Below, piece after piece: positions 55,693 through 64,000 of a stretch of DNA of 64,000 nucleotides (position 1 is its first letter; the number at the start of each line of letters is the position of its first letter). Both the position numbers and the translations under genes were made by a program. Where the stretch lies: positions 2,875,001 to 2,939,000 of the forward strand of contig NZ_JAUTBJ010000002.1 in NCBI RefSeq assembly GCF_030819175.1, read 5' to 3'. The stretch comes from Sphingomonas sp. SORGH_AS_0879 (GTDB lineage Bacteria; Pseudomonadota; Alphaproteobacteria; Sphingomonadales; Sphingomonadaceae). The notes under the pieces were generated by a model. It saw only the letters and a program-made list of their open reading frames with translations, did not search any database and had not been told where the DNA came from.

Positions 55693-57698
55693 AAGGCCTG
55701 TCCCAGCGAGACATAGACTGCGACCCGGCTGTCCCCGCGCTGGGGATTGAGCGGGGTGCCGACATCGAGGCGGATCGGCCCGAAATTGGAATAATAGCGC
55801 ACGCCCAGCCCCGTGCCGAACCGCAGCCCGGTCAGGCGCGGCAGCGGCGAGGTCGAGATATTGCCCGCGTCCAGAAAGGGCACCACCCCGAAATTGCCGA
55901 AGGTTCGCACCCGCGCCTCGATCGAGAATTCCGCAAGGCTGCGCCCGCCGATCGGATCGTTGTTCGCGTCGCGCGGCCCGATCGCCTGGAAGCCATAGCC
56001 GCGCACCGAAGCACCCCCGCCCGCATAGAAGCGCCGCGACGGCGCGATCTGGTCGCGCGGCGCACCCACGATGGTGCCCAGCCGCGTCCGCGCCGCCAGC
56101 ACCACCCGCTCCCCGAAAGGATGATAGAGGCTGGCGTCGATCTGCGTCCGCGCATAGCCGAAGGCACTGCCCTGCAACGACAATTCCGGGCTCAACCGCC
56201 CGCCCAGGCGAAAGCCGCGCGTCGGGTTGAGCAGATCGTCCGACCCATCGTAATTCAGGCTGGTCGGCAGCGCGCCGATGAAGAAGGTCCGCCGACGCGG
56301 CTCGCCGGTCGACTCGATCACGTCGCGTTCGTCCGAGGTCAGCAGTTCCGCCCCCAGCGACCAGGTCCAGGTCTTCTGGAAGAAGATGTTGGTCTGTCGC
56401 TCCAGGCTGCCCGACAGCGACAGCGTCTTGGCCTCATAGGCGTCGCGCAGGATATGCGCGGCGGAGAATTGCGCGGTCAGCACCCGGTCGCGACCGTTGA
56501 AATTGTTGCGGCGGAAGACGACCGCGCCCAATTGCTCACGGGTGCCCAGCACGCTGCGCAGGGTCAGCGCGCCTTCGGGCGGGAACAGGTTGCGATCGGT
56601 CCAGGTGACCGCCGCCCGCGCGCCTTCGCCCGTGCCGTAACCCAGTTCCCCCGCGATGGTGTGCGGCGGCGCGGGCTCCAGCGCGACGGCGATATCCGCC
56701 GTCTCCGGCGTGGCGCCCGGCACCGGCTTGACCTCGACCGAGGAGACGAGCCCCGTCTGCACCAACGCACGGCGAAGATCGTCCAGCCCGGTGGAGTCAT
56801 AGGGCTGGCCGGGCTTGAACCGGGCGATGTCCTGAACATGCTCGGCGTCGAACAGCCGGTCGTTCGCCATGACGATCCGGCCATAACGCCTGGCCGAGCC
56901 CGGATCGACCGACAGGTCCAGCGTCGCGGTCCGCGTCGCGCGGTCGACGACGATCTGCGGCTCGCCCAGCTTGGCGAAGGGGAAACCCGCCTCGCCCACC
57001 GCCGCCTTCAGCGATGCCTCACCCGCGACGATGGTGTCGGCGTCCACCGGATCGCCCGGCTTGATCCCGAACGCCTTTTCCAGCGGCACGGTCTTGTCCC
57101 CCGCCGCCTGCACCCCCGCCAGCGCGACGTCGGCGAAGCGGTAGAGATTGCCCGGCACCGCCGAAAGCACCACGGTCGGCTCGTCCCCCGGCTCGATCCG
57201 GGTGGAGACCTGCGCGTCATAATAGCCCGCGCCGCGCAACAGGGTGGTCAACAGCGCCGCATCCTCCCGCGCGCGGCGGTCGAGCTGCGCGGCATTGGCG
57301 GGCTCGCCGTCATTGGCGTCGAGCGAGGAAAGCTGGTCGAAACGCTGGCGGAGCAATGCGCCCGTGCCGTCGATCCCCTCGACCCGCCAGCGATAGCGAC
57401 GCTCGGCGGCGGCATCGACGGTCGCGGCCATCGCGCCCGCCGGATCGCCCGGCGCCTGCGCCAGATCGGGCCAGGCCACGCCGATCTCGGGCAGCGGGGC
57501 CAGTGGCGCGCTGGGATCGAGCATCGTCGGATCGTCGGCATCGGTCGCGGGAGAAGCGCCTATCGGCGGCTGGGTCTGCGCCGATGGAGTCGCCGCCGTC
57601 TGCGCGCTCGCACGCCCGGCCCAGCCCGTGCCGCCGAAACCCATTGCAAAGACGAGGATGGCGACCGAGCGGCGCGGCCGCCCCAGGCGGACCATCAT
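55689..57698 (-). CDS. tamA: Outer-membrane assembly protein TamA (BamA/TamA family)
   Basis: 669 aa. Signal peptide (SVAILVFAMGFGGTGWAGRASA), an N-terminal Pro/Ala-rich part, POTRA-like domains up to about residue 330 and a C-terminal Omp85 barrel with RFYAGGGASVRGYGFQAIGP (conserved VRGY/RG motif) and a terminal FGPIRLDVGTPLNPQ...LGQAF strand. Upstream of and overlapping tamB. Two ATGs at 57698 and 57695 are both possible. Confidence 0.95.
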   Translation of the reverse strand: MMVRLGRPRRSVAILVFAMGFGGTGWAGRASAQTAATPSAQTQPPIGASPATDADDPTMLDPSAPLAPLPEIGVAWPDLAQAPGDPAGAMAATVDAAAERRYRWRVEGIDGTGALLRQRFDQLSSLDANDGEPANAAQLDRRAREDAALLTTLLRGAGYYDAQVSTRIEPGDEPTVVLSAVPGNLYRFADVALAGVQAAGDKTVPLEKAFGIKPGDPVDADTIVAGEASLKAAVGEAGFPFAKLGEPQIVVDRATRTATLDLSVDPGSARRYGRIVMANDRLFDAEHVQDIARFKPGQPYDSTGLDDLRRALVQTGLVSSVEVKPVPGATPETADIAVALEPAPPHTIAGELGYGTGEGARAAVTWTDRNLFPPEGALTLRSVLGTREQLGAVVFRRNNFNGRDRVLTAQFSAAHILRDAYEAKTLSLSGSLERQTNIFFQKTWTWSLGAELLTSDERDVIESTGEPRRRTFFIGALPTSLNYDGSDDLLNPTRGFRLGGRLSPELSLQGSAFGYARTQIDASLYHPFGERVVLAARTRLGTIVGAPRDQIAPSRRFYAGGGASVRGYGFQAIGPRDANNDPIGGRSLAEFSIEARVRTFGNFGVVPFLDAGNISTSPLPRLTGLRFGTGLGVRYYSNFGPIRLDVGTPLNPQRGDSRVAVYVSLGQAF

Positions 57699-57801
57699 GC
57701 CCGATCCCTAGCCGCGCGCACGCGATTGCGACACCCCAAAGCGCCATCGATCGAACAGATTTGCCATGCCGTTCACCGCGATGACCTGGGGCCGATCACT
57801 C

Positions 57802-57923
57802 ATTCCTCCCCTGGAAGGGGAGGTGGCAGGCCGAAGGCCTGACGGAGGGGTGTCGCGGTATCGATAGGAGGACACCCCTCCACCATGCTTCGCATGGTCC
57901 CCCTCCCCTTGCAGGGGAGGAAT
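57802..57923. repeat. Dispersed palindromic repeat, family A, copy 4
   Basis: Nearly identical to 6483-6605 in opposite orientation: ATTCCTCCCCTGGAAGGGGAGGTGGCAGGCCGAAGGCC ... GCAGGGGAGGAAT. The centre (GATAGGAGG versus GAGAGGGCG) is the most variable part. Confidence 0.85.
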
Positions 57924-57986
57924 GAGGATTGTGCAGCCTGAATGTCGATCCAGCCCAAGTCACCCAGTCACCCGGACGCGGGGCGA

Positions 57987-58217
57987 TCAGTGAACCGTCC
58001 CGAACGCCTTTTCGGTGGAGAGCAGACCGATCAACCGCTCGATCTGACGCCAGCGGCAGAAATGGATGTGGTTGCCCATGTCGCGACTACGTCCGGCGCG
58101 GGCCGCGGCTTCACCGCATGCCGACTCGCCGAAGGTCTCGATCAGTTCGGCGGCCATCTCGACATCGGTCCCGGTAACGAAGGGAGCGACATGGAATTCG
58201 CCACCGTGATCGCGCAT
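57987..58217 (-). CDS. Conserved small protein, function unknown
   Basis: 76 aa starting MRDHGGEFHVAPFVTGTDV, with GNHIHFCRWRQIERLIGLL near the end. The IHFCRWRxIERL block looks conserved in sphingomonads to my knowledge. No domain recognised. ATG at 58217 is used; an upstream in-frame start at 58235 is possible. Confidence 0.6.
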   Translation of the reverse strand: MRDHGGEFHVAPFVTGTDVEMAAELIETFGESACGEAAARAGRSRDMGNHIHFCRWRQIERLIGLLSTEKAFGTVH

Positions 58218-58369
58218 GAATACTCCTGAGCCCAATTCCGAAAGACCGTTCCCCTAGGCAGAGGTCATGAATTTTGCCACCCCCCGAGATGGTTACCGGC
58301 GCGGCAGCTTAGCCCAGGGCGGGACAGGGCGGCTGGTTTCGCCGCGCCGGGCATGGCAGGACATGGCGC

Positions 58370-58555
58370 ATGACCGATCCGCAGCCCCCCCGACCTCCGC
58401 GCGCCTCCACTCCGGCGGGCGGCTTCTTCATCGCGCTCGGCGTGGTCGGCGGCATCGTCGCGGGACTCGCGACGGGTCAGGTGACGATGGGCGTTCTGAT
58501 CGGGCTGGCGCTGGGAGTTGTCGTGGCGCTGCTGCTTTGGTGGCGCCAGCGTTAG
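58370..58555 (+). CDS. Small membrane protein, 61 aa
   Basis: Pro-rich cytosolic N-terminus (MTDPQPPRPPRASTPAGG), then two Gly/Val/Leu-rich helices (FFIALGVVGGIVAGLAT and GVLIGLALGVVVALLLWW), ending RQR. Function unknown. Confidence 0.65.
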   Translation: MTDPQPPRPPRASTPAGGFFIALGVVGGIVAGLATGQVTMGVLIGLALGVVVALLLWWRQR

Positions 58556-58615
58556 GGCGATAGCGTCTGCCGCTTGCTCCTTCCCTCTCCCCCCTGTCCA
58601 GGCGAGAGGGAAGGA

Positions 58616-59233
58616 TCAATTGGGCAACCGCATCTGCCAGACGACACGCCCGATCACCGCGATCGGCCCGGTCGGCACCGGCGGCGCGGCGGGGTTGTCG
58701 CTGGTCGCAACCAGCCCCCCGCTACCCGCCCGAACGCGCTTCACCATCAGTGCGTCGCCGATCCGGATGACATAGAGCCCGCCCCGCGCGGTCGGGCGGG
58801 TGTCGTTCTGGTCCACCACCAGATGATCGCCGTCCATCAACCCCGGCACCATCGAATCACCCCGTACCCGAATGACCGAGGCCGCGCCATCGCTAAGGCC
58901 CAGTCGTCTGGCAAGCTGGCGGTCGATCGCCTCGACGCCGATCATCACCTCGTCATCGACCGTCGCCCCCGGCCCCGCCGACGCCGCGACCGCCAGTCGC
59001 CGGACCAGCATCGGCCCCGCCGCCACCGATGCGCCCAGCCGGGTTTCGGGCACGCCGAAGAACTCGGCGAGCTGTCGCCGATCCCCTTCGGCCAGGACGC
59101 GCGGCGTTCCCCGTTGCACGAATTGCTGAAGATAGGCGTCGTTCCGGCCCAGCATGCGCGACAGCGCCGCGAGGCTGACCCCGGCCTTCGCCGCAAGCTC
59201 CTGCAGGACCGCCCTGATTTCCGTCTCCGACAT
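58616..59233 (-). CDS. S24 family peptidase/LexA-like transcriptional repressor
   Basis: About 205 aa. N-terminal HTH-like part (VLQELAAKAGVSLAALSRMLG) then a peptidase S24 domain with VRGDSMVPGLMDGDHLVVDQ (nucleophile serine in GDSM) and GDALMVKRV (catalytic lysine). Like LexA or phage repressors it may self-cleave after DNA damage. Start at MSETEIRA (59233) preferred; 59251 possible. Divergent from two small genes. Confidence 0.88.
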   Translation of the reverse strand: MSETEIRAVLQELAAKAGVSLAALSRMLGRNDAYLQQFVQRGTPRVLAEGDRRQLAEFFGVPETRLGASVAAGPMLVRRLAVAASAGPGATVDDEVMIGVEAIDRQLARRLGLSDGAASVIRVRGDSMVPGLMDGDHLVVDQNDTRPTARGGLYVIRIGDALMVKRVRAGSGGLVATSDNPAAPPVPTGPIAVIGRVVWQMRLPN

Positions 59234-59328
59234 GCCATTGCATATAGGCATAGGATTTTTCCTAGACAAGTTGGAAATTAGAACAGATCATGAACATCAT
59301 TCGAGAATCGGACTTTGGGAGAATGTCC

Positions 59329-59505
59329 ATGGAATTGTTGGGAGTGATCGAACGCTATCTGAAGGACAGTCAGATGCCGGAGACCAAGTTCGGGCGGCTG
59401 GCGGTCAACGACCCCCGGCTGGTCAGCGACCTGCGCAAGGGCCGCGAGCCGGGGCCGAGCATGATCCAGCGCGTCACCCGCTTCATCGCGGGGAAGACCG
59501 CATGA
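59329..59505 (+). CDS. Small conserved protein (58 aa), divergent from the S24 repressor
   Basis: MELLGVIERYLKDSQMPETK then AVNDPRLVSDLRKGREPGPSM and a helix RVTRFIAGKTA. It looks like a conserved sphingomonad HTH-like protein that pairs with an S24 repressor. GGGAGA precedes it. In-frame ATGs at 59290 and 59323 are alternatives. Overlaps the next gene by ATGA. Confidence 0.65.
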   Translation: MELLGVIERYLKDSQMPETKFGRLAVNDPRLVSDLRKGREPGPSMIQRVTRFIAGKTA

Positions 59506-59870
59506 GCGCCCCCGCCCCCTTGGATGATCGCATCGCCGGCTCCGTTCGATCCCACACCCATTTGCGCCGCCCGACCGATCGCGGCGAACGACTGGCCCGT
59601 GCGCTGATGGCCCATGCCGGACGCGCGGGGTGCCCCATCCTGTTGACCGTATCGACGGTCGAGCCCTGGTCCTCGGTCACGTTCAGCGGGTCGGTCATCA
59701 CGCTGGCCATGGCCGCCGCGCCGGGTGCGGCCCTGTCGGCCTGGCTCGACGCATTGCCCGAGATCGACATTCCCCTGGGCCGCGATCTGGTCGCGGACAT
59801 CGCGGCGGAGCGGATCGATGGCGGATGGAGCCTGCGCGTCCTGCTCTGCCTGGATGCGGCCAATGGATGA
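59502..59870 (+). CDS. Hypothetical protein, 122 aa
   Basis: Starts MSAPAPLDDRIAGSVRSHTH with ATGA overlap to the previous small gene. Contains a hydrophobic strand CPILLTVSTVEPWSSVTFSG and a helix DLVADIAAERIDGG. No family recognised. Confidence 0.65.
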   Translation: MSAPAPLDDRIAGSVRSHTHLRRPTDRGERLARALMAHAGRAGCPILLTVSTVEPWSSVTFSGSVITLAMAAAPGAALSAWLDALPEIDIPLGRDLVADIAAERIDGGWSLRVLLCLDAANG

Positions 59871-59902
59871 CATAAGGGTCAGCCTCATGTCACTTTTTCC
59901 TT

Positions 59903-59920
59903 GATATGTTGTAACACTAC
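59903..59920. promoter_or_regulatory. Zur-box-like operator before the TonB receptor
   Basis: GATATGTTGTAACACTAC contains the dyad TGTT-GT-AACA and resembles alphaproteobacterial Zur boxes of the type GATATGTTATAACATATC. It lies about 37 bp upstream of the start codon, as expected for a zinc-repressed gene. Confidence 0.6.
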
Positions 59921-59956
59921 TGTAGTCGGCAGGGCTTCACTTATCGGAGCCCTGTC

Positions 59957-62086
59957 TTGTTCAAGCCCGTTCTGCTGTCCGGCCTGTCGGCCACCGCGCT
60001 CGCCAGCCTGCTCGCCGCCCCCGCCGCTGGCCAGAGCGCGCCGTCCTCGACCAATCGCGGTCGCGAGATCGTAGTGACCGCGCCGGTGCAGCAGTCGGAA
60101 ACCGATGTGCTGTCGGGCACCTCCATCGTGACCGGCGACGAGTTGCAGCGCTCGATCCGCCCGACCATCGGCGAGACGCTGGCGCGCCAGCCGGGCGTGT
60201 CGGCCACCTCGTTCGGCCCCAACGCCTCGCGCCCCGTGCTGCGCGGTTTCCAGGGGGAGCGCATCCGCGTCCTGACCGACGGCATCGGCTCGATCGACGT
60301 GTCGAACACCAGCGTCGATCACGCGGTGGTCATCAACCCGCTGCTCGCCGAACGGGTCGAGGTGCTGCGCGGCCCCTCCGCCCTGCTGTTCGGTTCGTCG
60401 GCGGTCGGCGGCGTGGTCAATGTCATCGACACCCGCATCCCGCGCTCGGTGCCCGAGCAGGGCTATCGCCTGTCGGGCATCGCCTCCTATGGCTCGGCGG
60501 CCAATGAACGCTCGGTCGCCGGGGCGACCGATGTCGCGGTGGGCAAGCAGTTCGTCGTCCACGCCGATGGCTCGTATCTGAAGACCGACGATCTGAAGAT
60601 CGGCGGCTATGTCCTGTCCCGGGGCGCCCGTGCGGAGGCACAGGCGGCGGCACGGCAGGCGCCGAACGATCCGCTCGACTTCGCCGGTGTCGCCAATCTG
60701 CGCGGTCGCCTGCCCAACACCGCCAGCGAGACGTGGACCGCCGGGGTCGGCGGCGCGCTGATCACGGACACGGGATCGCTCGGCATCGCGTACAGCCACT
60801 ATGACAGCCTGTACGGCGTGCCGATCCGCTATAACCTGACCCCCGGCGGCGAAGAGCCGGAAGCCCCGCGCCTCAGCCTGGTCCAGAACCGTCTCGACCT
60901 GCGCGGCGAGATCCAGACCGGCGGCGGCTTCCTCGACCGCATCCGCCTGCGCGCGGGCGCAGCACAATATCGCCACTTCGAGCTTGAGGAGGATGGCGGC
61001 GTCGGCACAGCCTTCTACAATAAGGGCATCGAGAGCCGCCTGGAGTTGATCCAGTCCAAGCGTGGCGGCTGGCAGGGCGCGTCGGGCGTCCAGTTCCTCA
61101 ATCGCGACTTCGACGTGCGCGGCGAAGAGGCGTTCCTGCCGCGCAACAACACCGCCCAGGTCGGCCTGTTCACCCTGCAACAACTGGATCGCGGTGCGTT
61201 CAAGATGGAGGCGGGTGGCCGCTTCGAGCACACCACGCTGACCGCCCGCACCGCCGTCACCGACGACCGGTTCTTCCGGGGCCAGCGCAGCTTCGACGCC
61301 TTTTCGGGGTCGATCGGCGCCAGCTATGGCTTCGCGCCCGACTGGCGCGCGGGTCTGAACCTGTCGCGCACCGAGCGCGCGCCCTCGGCGGAGGAATTGT
61401 TTGCCAACGGCCCCCATGCCGGGACCGAGGCCTATGAACTCGGCAATCCCGACTTCAAGAAGGAGTCGAGCTGGGGCATCGAGGCGACCGTGCACGGTCA
61501 TGGCGAGGGCTATAGCTTCGACGCCTCGGCCTATTACAACCGCTTCTCCAATTACATCTACGACGCGCTGGTGACGCAGGGGCCGTGCGAAGCCGCCGCC
61601 GCGCCTTCGGGCCGCGAGGTCGACCTGCCCTGCTTCCAATATGCCCAGGCCGATGCGCGCTATTACGGGATCGAGGCGGAGGGCTCGCTGCGCCTCGCCA
61701 CGGTCGGCCGATATGCGATCAACGCCGACCTGCTGGGCGATTATGTCCATGCGCGGATTCTGAACACCGGCCCGGTTCCACGCATCCCGCCACTGCGTCT
61801 GCTCGGCGGGCTGGAGGCCCAGTCGGACTTGGTCAACGCCCGCGTCGAGGTGGAGCGCAGCTTCAAGCAGACCCGCGTACTGGGACTGGAGACGCCGACC
61901 GACGGCTTCACGCTGGTCAACGCGTCGGTTCAGTTGAAGCCCTGGGGCGCGGTCAATCCGACCACGCTCACCCTGTCGGCGAACAACATCTTCGACGTGG
62001 ATGCGCGCCGCCATGCCAGCGTGCTGAAGGATTTCGCACCGCTCGCCGGTCGCGACCTGCGCGCGACGCTCAGCTTCAGGCTCTGA
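59957..62086 (+). CDS. TonB-dependent outer-membrane receptor (ZnuD-like, probable zinc uptake)
   Basis: 709 aa from a TTG start. Signal peptide (LLSGLSATALASLLAAPAAGQ), plug domain (GREIVVTAPVQQSETDVLSG, ETLARQPGVSATSFGPNASRPVLRGFQGERIRVLTDGI, VEVLRGPSALLFGSSAVGGVVNV) and a long beta-barrel ending in LRATLSFRL. The plug resembles ZnuD. A Zur-box-like sequence upstream supports a zinc role. No znuABC genes in the window. Confidence 0.9.
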   Translation: MFKPVLLSGLSATALASLLAAPAAGQSAPSSTNRGREIVVTAPVQQSETDVLSGTSIVTGDELQRSIRPTIGETLARQPGVSATSFGPNASRPVLRGFQGERIRVLTDGIGSIDVSNTSVDHAVVINPLLAERVEVLRGPSALLFGSSAVGGVVNVIDTRIPRSVPEQGYRLSGIASYGSAANERSVAGATDVAVGKQFVVHADGSYLKTDDLKIGGYVLSRGARAEAQAAARQAPNDPLDFAGVANLRGRLPNTASETWTAGVGGALITDTGSLGIAYSHYDSLYGVPIRYNLTPGGEEPEAPRLSLVQNRLDLRGEIQTGGGFLDRIRLRAGAAQYRHFELEEDGGVGTAFYNKGIESRLELIQSKRGGWQGASGVQFLNRDFDVRGEEAFLPRNNTAQVGLFTLQQLDRGAFKMEAGGRFEHTTLTARTAVTDDRFFRGQRSFDAFSGSIGASYGFAPDWRAGLNLSRTERAPSAEELFANGPHAGTEAYELGNPDFKKESSWGIEATVHGHGEGYSFDASAYYNRFSNYIYDALVTQGPCEAAAAPSGREVDLPCFQYAQADARYYGIEAEGSLRLATVGRYAINADLLGDYVHARILNTGPVPRIPPLRLLGGLEAQSDLVNARVEVERSFKQTRVLGLETPTDGFTLVNASVQLKPWGAVNPTTLTLSANNIFDVDARRHASVLKDFAPLAGRDLRATLSFRL

Positions 62087-62190
62087 CGCCATACCGTGTC
62101 GCCCCGGTTCCGGCCGGGGCGACATCGATCCGCTTGCGCAACAAGTGATCGATGCTAGCTTCGCCCCATATTTCGACAGGGGGAATGACG

Positions 62191-62727
62191 ATGGCATGGT
62201 GGCAATGGACGGCGGCGGCGTTGCTGGCGGGATACGCAGGCGAGGCCTCGGCCAAGGATAGCGCCCCCTGCCCCAAGGACCTGATCTGCGCCAGCGCGCC
62301 CGAGACGGTGGGCGGCGCGATGATCCGCGCGGGCTATCAGGGGCTGGTCGACACCGATAACGAGGGCGATCCGATGATCGTCAGCTCGGCGGCGGGATAC
62401 AAGTTCAACATCCTGTTCTACGACTGCGAAGCGCATAAGGAATGCGCCTCGCTGCAATTCTCGATGCGGCTGACCCCGTCCAAGCCGCGCGACTTGGCCT
62501 TCGTCAACAAATGGAACAGCGAGAAGCGCTTCGCGCAGATGGCGCTGACCAAGGACGGCGACCTGCGGATAACCCATGACCTGACGACGATCGGCGGTGT
62601 CACGCGCGTGAATTTCACCGATACGGTTGAATGGTGGTCGACTTTGTTGGGGGCGGTTGACGCGTTTCTGGACGCCAACCCCTCGACCGGTCCCGCCGCA
62701 CCGCCGCCCGGCAAACCCCTCTCCTGA
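62191..62727 (+). CDS. YbjN domain-containing exported protein
   Basis: 178 aa. Signal peptide (MAWWQWTAAALLAGYAGEASA), then VGGAMIRAGYQGLVDTDNEGDPMI, FNILFYDCEAHKECASLQF and a helical INKWN-like segment FVNKWNSEKRFAQM. The pattern matches YbjN/T3SS chaperone-like proteins. Two cysteines can form a disulfide. ATG at 62191 has AGGGGG 7 nt before it; 62185 is an alternative. Confidence 0.85.
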   Translation: MAWWQWTAAALLAGYAGEASAKDSAPCPKDLICASAPETVGGAMIRAGYQGLVDTDNEGDPMIVSSAAGYKFNILFYDCEAHKECASLQFSMRLTPSKPRDLAFVNKWNSEKRFAQMALTKDGDLRITHDLTTIGGVTRVNFTDTVEWWSTLLGAVDAFLDANPSTGPAAPPPGKPLS

Positions 62728-62792
62728 CCCCATGCCGGGGGTGGACAAAGCCCCCGGCCTTCGGGAGAAGCGGGACATAAGGAGAGATACCG

Positions 62793-63977
62793 ATGTCCCG
62801 AATGGGCAAGTTCGACTGGGCGGACCCGTTTCTGCTCGACGACCAACTGACCGATGACGAGCGGATGATCCGCGACACCGCGCGCGCCTATGCCGACGAT
62901 CGGCTGGCCCCGCGCATTATCGACGCCTTCGCCAACGAACATACCGATCCCGAAATCTTCCGCGAGATGGGCGAACTGGGGCTGTTGGGGCCGACCATCC
63001 CGGAGGAATATGGCGGAGTCGGCGCATCCTATGTCGCTTACGGCCTGATCGCACGCGAGGTGGAGCGGATCGACAGCGGCTATCGCTCGATGATGAGCGT
63101 GCAGTCCAGCCTGGTGATGTATCCGATCCACGCTTACGGCTCGGACGCGCAGAAGAGCCGCTACCTCCCCAGGCTGGCGAGCGGCGAGTGGATCGGCTGT
63201 TTCGGGCTGACCGAACCCGATGCGGGCTCCGACCCCGGCGGGATGCGCACGACCGCGAAGAAGGTCGAGGGCGGTTATGTCCTGTCGGGGGCCAAGACCT
63301 GGATTTCCAACTCGCCCATCGCCGATGTCTTCGTCATCTGGGCCAAGTCGGACGCGCATGGCGGCGCGATCCGGGGCTTCGTGCTGGAAAAGGGCATGAA
63401 GGGGCTGTCCGCGCCCAAGATCCAGAACAAGCTGTCCCTGCGCGCCTCGATCACCGGCATGGTGATGATGGACGAGGTGGCGGTGGGCGAGGAGGCGCTG
63501 CTGCCCCATGTCGAGGGGTTGAAGGGCCCGTTCGGCTGTCTCAACCGTGCGCGTTACGGCATCAGTTGGGGCGCGATGGGGGCGGCGGAATTCTGTTTCC
63601 ATGCCGCGCGCCAATATGGCCTCGACCGCAAGCAGTTCGGGCGACCGCTGGCGGCGACGCAGCTTTTCCAGAAGAAGCTGGCCGACATGGAAACCGAGAT
63701 CGCGCTGGGCCTCCAGGCGTCCCTTCGTGTCGGGCGGCTGATGGACGAAGGCCGGTTCGCGCCCGAGATGATCTCGATCGTCAAGCGCAACAATGTCGGC
63801 AAGGCGCTGGATATCGCGCGGGTATCGCGCGACATGCATGGCGGCAACGGTATTTCGGGGGAATATCAGGTGATGCGTCACCTGATGAACCTGGAGACGG
63901 TCAATACCTATGAAGGCGCGCACGACGTCCACGCACTGATCCTGGGCCGCGCCATCACCGGGATCGCGGCATTTTGA
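62793..63977 (+). CDS. gcdH: Glutaryl-CoA dehydrogenase-type acyl-CoA dehydrogenase
   Basis: 394 aa FAD enzyme: [37 protein letters not shown], and the catalytic glutamate E374 in [19 protein letters not shown], which is the family block of glutaryl-CoA dehydrogenases. It oxidises and decarboxylates glutaryl-CoA to crotonyl-CoA in lysine/tryptophan breakdown. Final gene of the window. Confidence 0.92.
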   Translation: MSRMGKFDWADPFLLDDQLTDDERMIRDTARAYADDRLAPRIIDAFANEHTDPEIFREMGELGLLGPTIPEEYGGVGASYVAYGLIAREVERIDSGYRSMMSVQSSLVMYPIHAYGSDAQKSRYLPRLASGEWIGCFGLTEPDAGSDPGGMRTTAKKVEGGYVLSGAKTWISNSPIADVFVIWAKSDAHGGAIRGFVLEKGMKGLSAPKIQNKLSLRASITGMVMMDEVAVGEEALLPHVEGLKGPFGCLNRARYGISWGAMGAAEFCFHAARQYGLDRKQFGRPLAATQLFQKKLADMETEIALGLQASLRVGRLMDEGRFAPEMISIVKRNNVGKALDIARVSRDMHGGNGISGEYQVMRHLMNLETVNTYEGAHDVHALILGRAITGIAAF

Positions 63978-63986
63978 TGCAGACCC

Positions 63987-64000
63987 AATTCCTCCCCATC
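63987..64000. repeat. Start of another family A-type repeat at the right edge
   Basis: AATTCCTCCCCATC matches the end of the family A elements; it continues beyond the window. Confidence 0.4.

Noticed and set aside
51451-55716. Long plus-strand frame opposite tamB (also one opposite tamA, 55335-57842)
   Set aside because: They are Arg/Pro/Gly-rich antisense shadows caused by high GC; tamA/tamB have clear domains.

Overview
The window looks like a chromosomal segment of a sphingomonad (Alphaproteobacteria, Sphingomonadales). The evidence is the GC-rich coding, the rpsA-ihfB, aroA-cmk, accBC and glnBA neighbourhoods, a ThiS-ThiG fusion, an ATPase-inhibitor zeta (DUF1476) gene next to BolA and Grx4, and short GC-rich dispersed palindromic repeats between genes. 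Species cannot be assigned from the sequence alone.

Layout. 1-9.2 kb is core chromosome: an Lrp-type regulator (cut by the left edge) divergent from a cysteine-synthase-family PLP enzyme, an M3 peptidase, two identical tRNA-Ala(GGC) genes, a FYDLN zinc-ribbon protein, aroA-cmk, rpsA, ihfB and tRNA-Leu(TAA). From 9.16 to 23.68 kb lies a 14.46 kb integrative island. It is bounded by a perfect 61-bp direct repeat of the tRNA-Leu 3' end and carries a tyrosine integrase at the tRNA end. Its cargo is AT-richer than the chromosome: an AlpA/Xis-like protein, a protein with family-A-like (single-subunit) polymerase motifs, three IS3-family copies (two in tandem), an Abi/DRT-like reverse transcriptase, a MucR-like regulator lacking zinc ligands, a serine recombinase, a two-gene AAA-ATPase/PIN-like nuclease module and a small Cys-rich protein. 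This has the makeup of a small defence-type island.

23.7-64 kb is core chromosome again. In order it holds: a peptide-ABC-type binding lipoprotein whose start codon lies in the right att repeat; a nadA-nadC-membrane protein-RNase T2 operon; DUF4230 and metallo-hydrolase genes; a BlaI/M56 pair with visible BlaI operators; grxD-bolA-zeta; leuC-leuD with a tiny ORF between; an MFS transporter; a split scoA/scoB operon; a ThDP enzyme; CsbD; thiSG; aroQ-accB-accC; arsC-like; glnB-glnA behind a sigma-54-type promoter; a cyclophilin; a quinone oxidoreductase; the tamA-tamB outer-membrane assembly pair; an S24 repressor divergent from two small genes; a ZnuD-like TonB receptor with a Zur-box-like site; a YbjN-like protein; and glutaryl-CoA dehydrogenase.

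The two most interesting candidates are the ATPase-PIN gene pair (20.7-22.6 kb) with the reverse transcriptase (17.0-18.8 kb) as likely anti-phage cargo, and the polymerase-like protein (11.4-12.9 kb) with a nested hairpin directly after its stop codon. Functions of these are inferred from motifs and context only.
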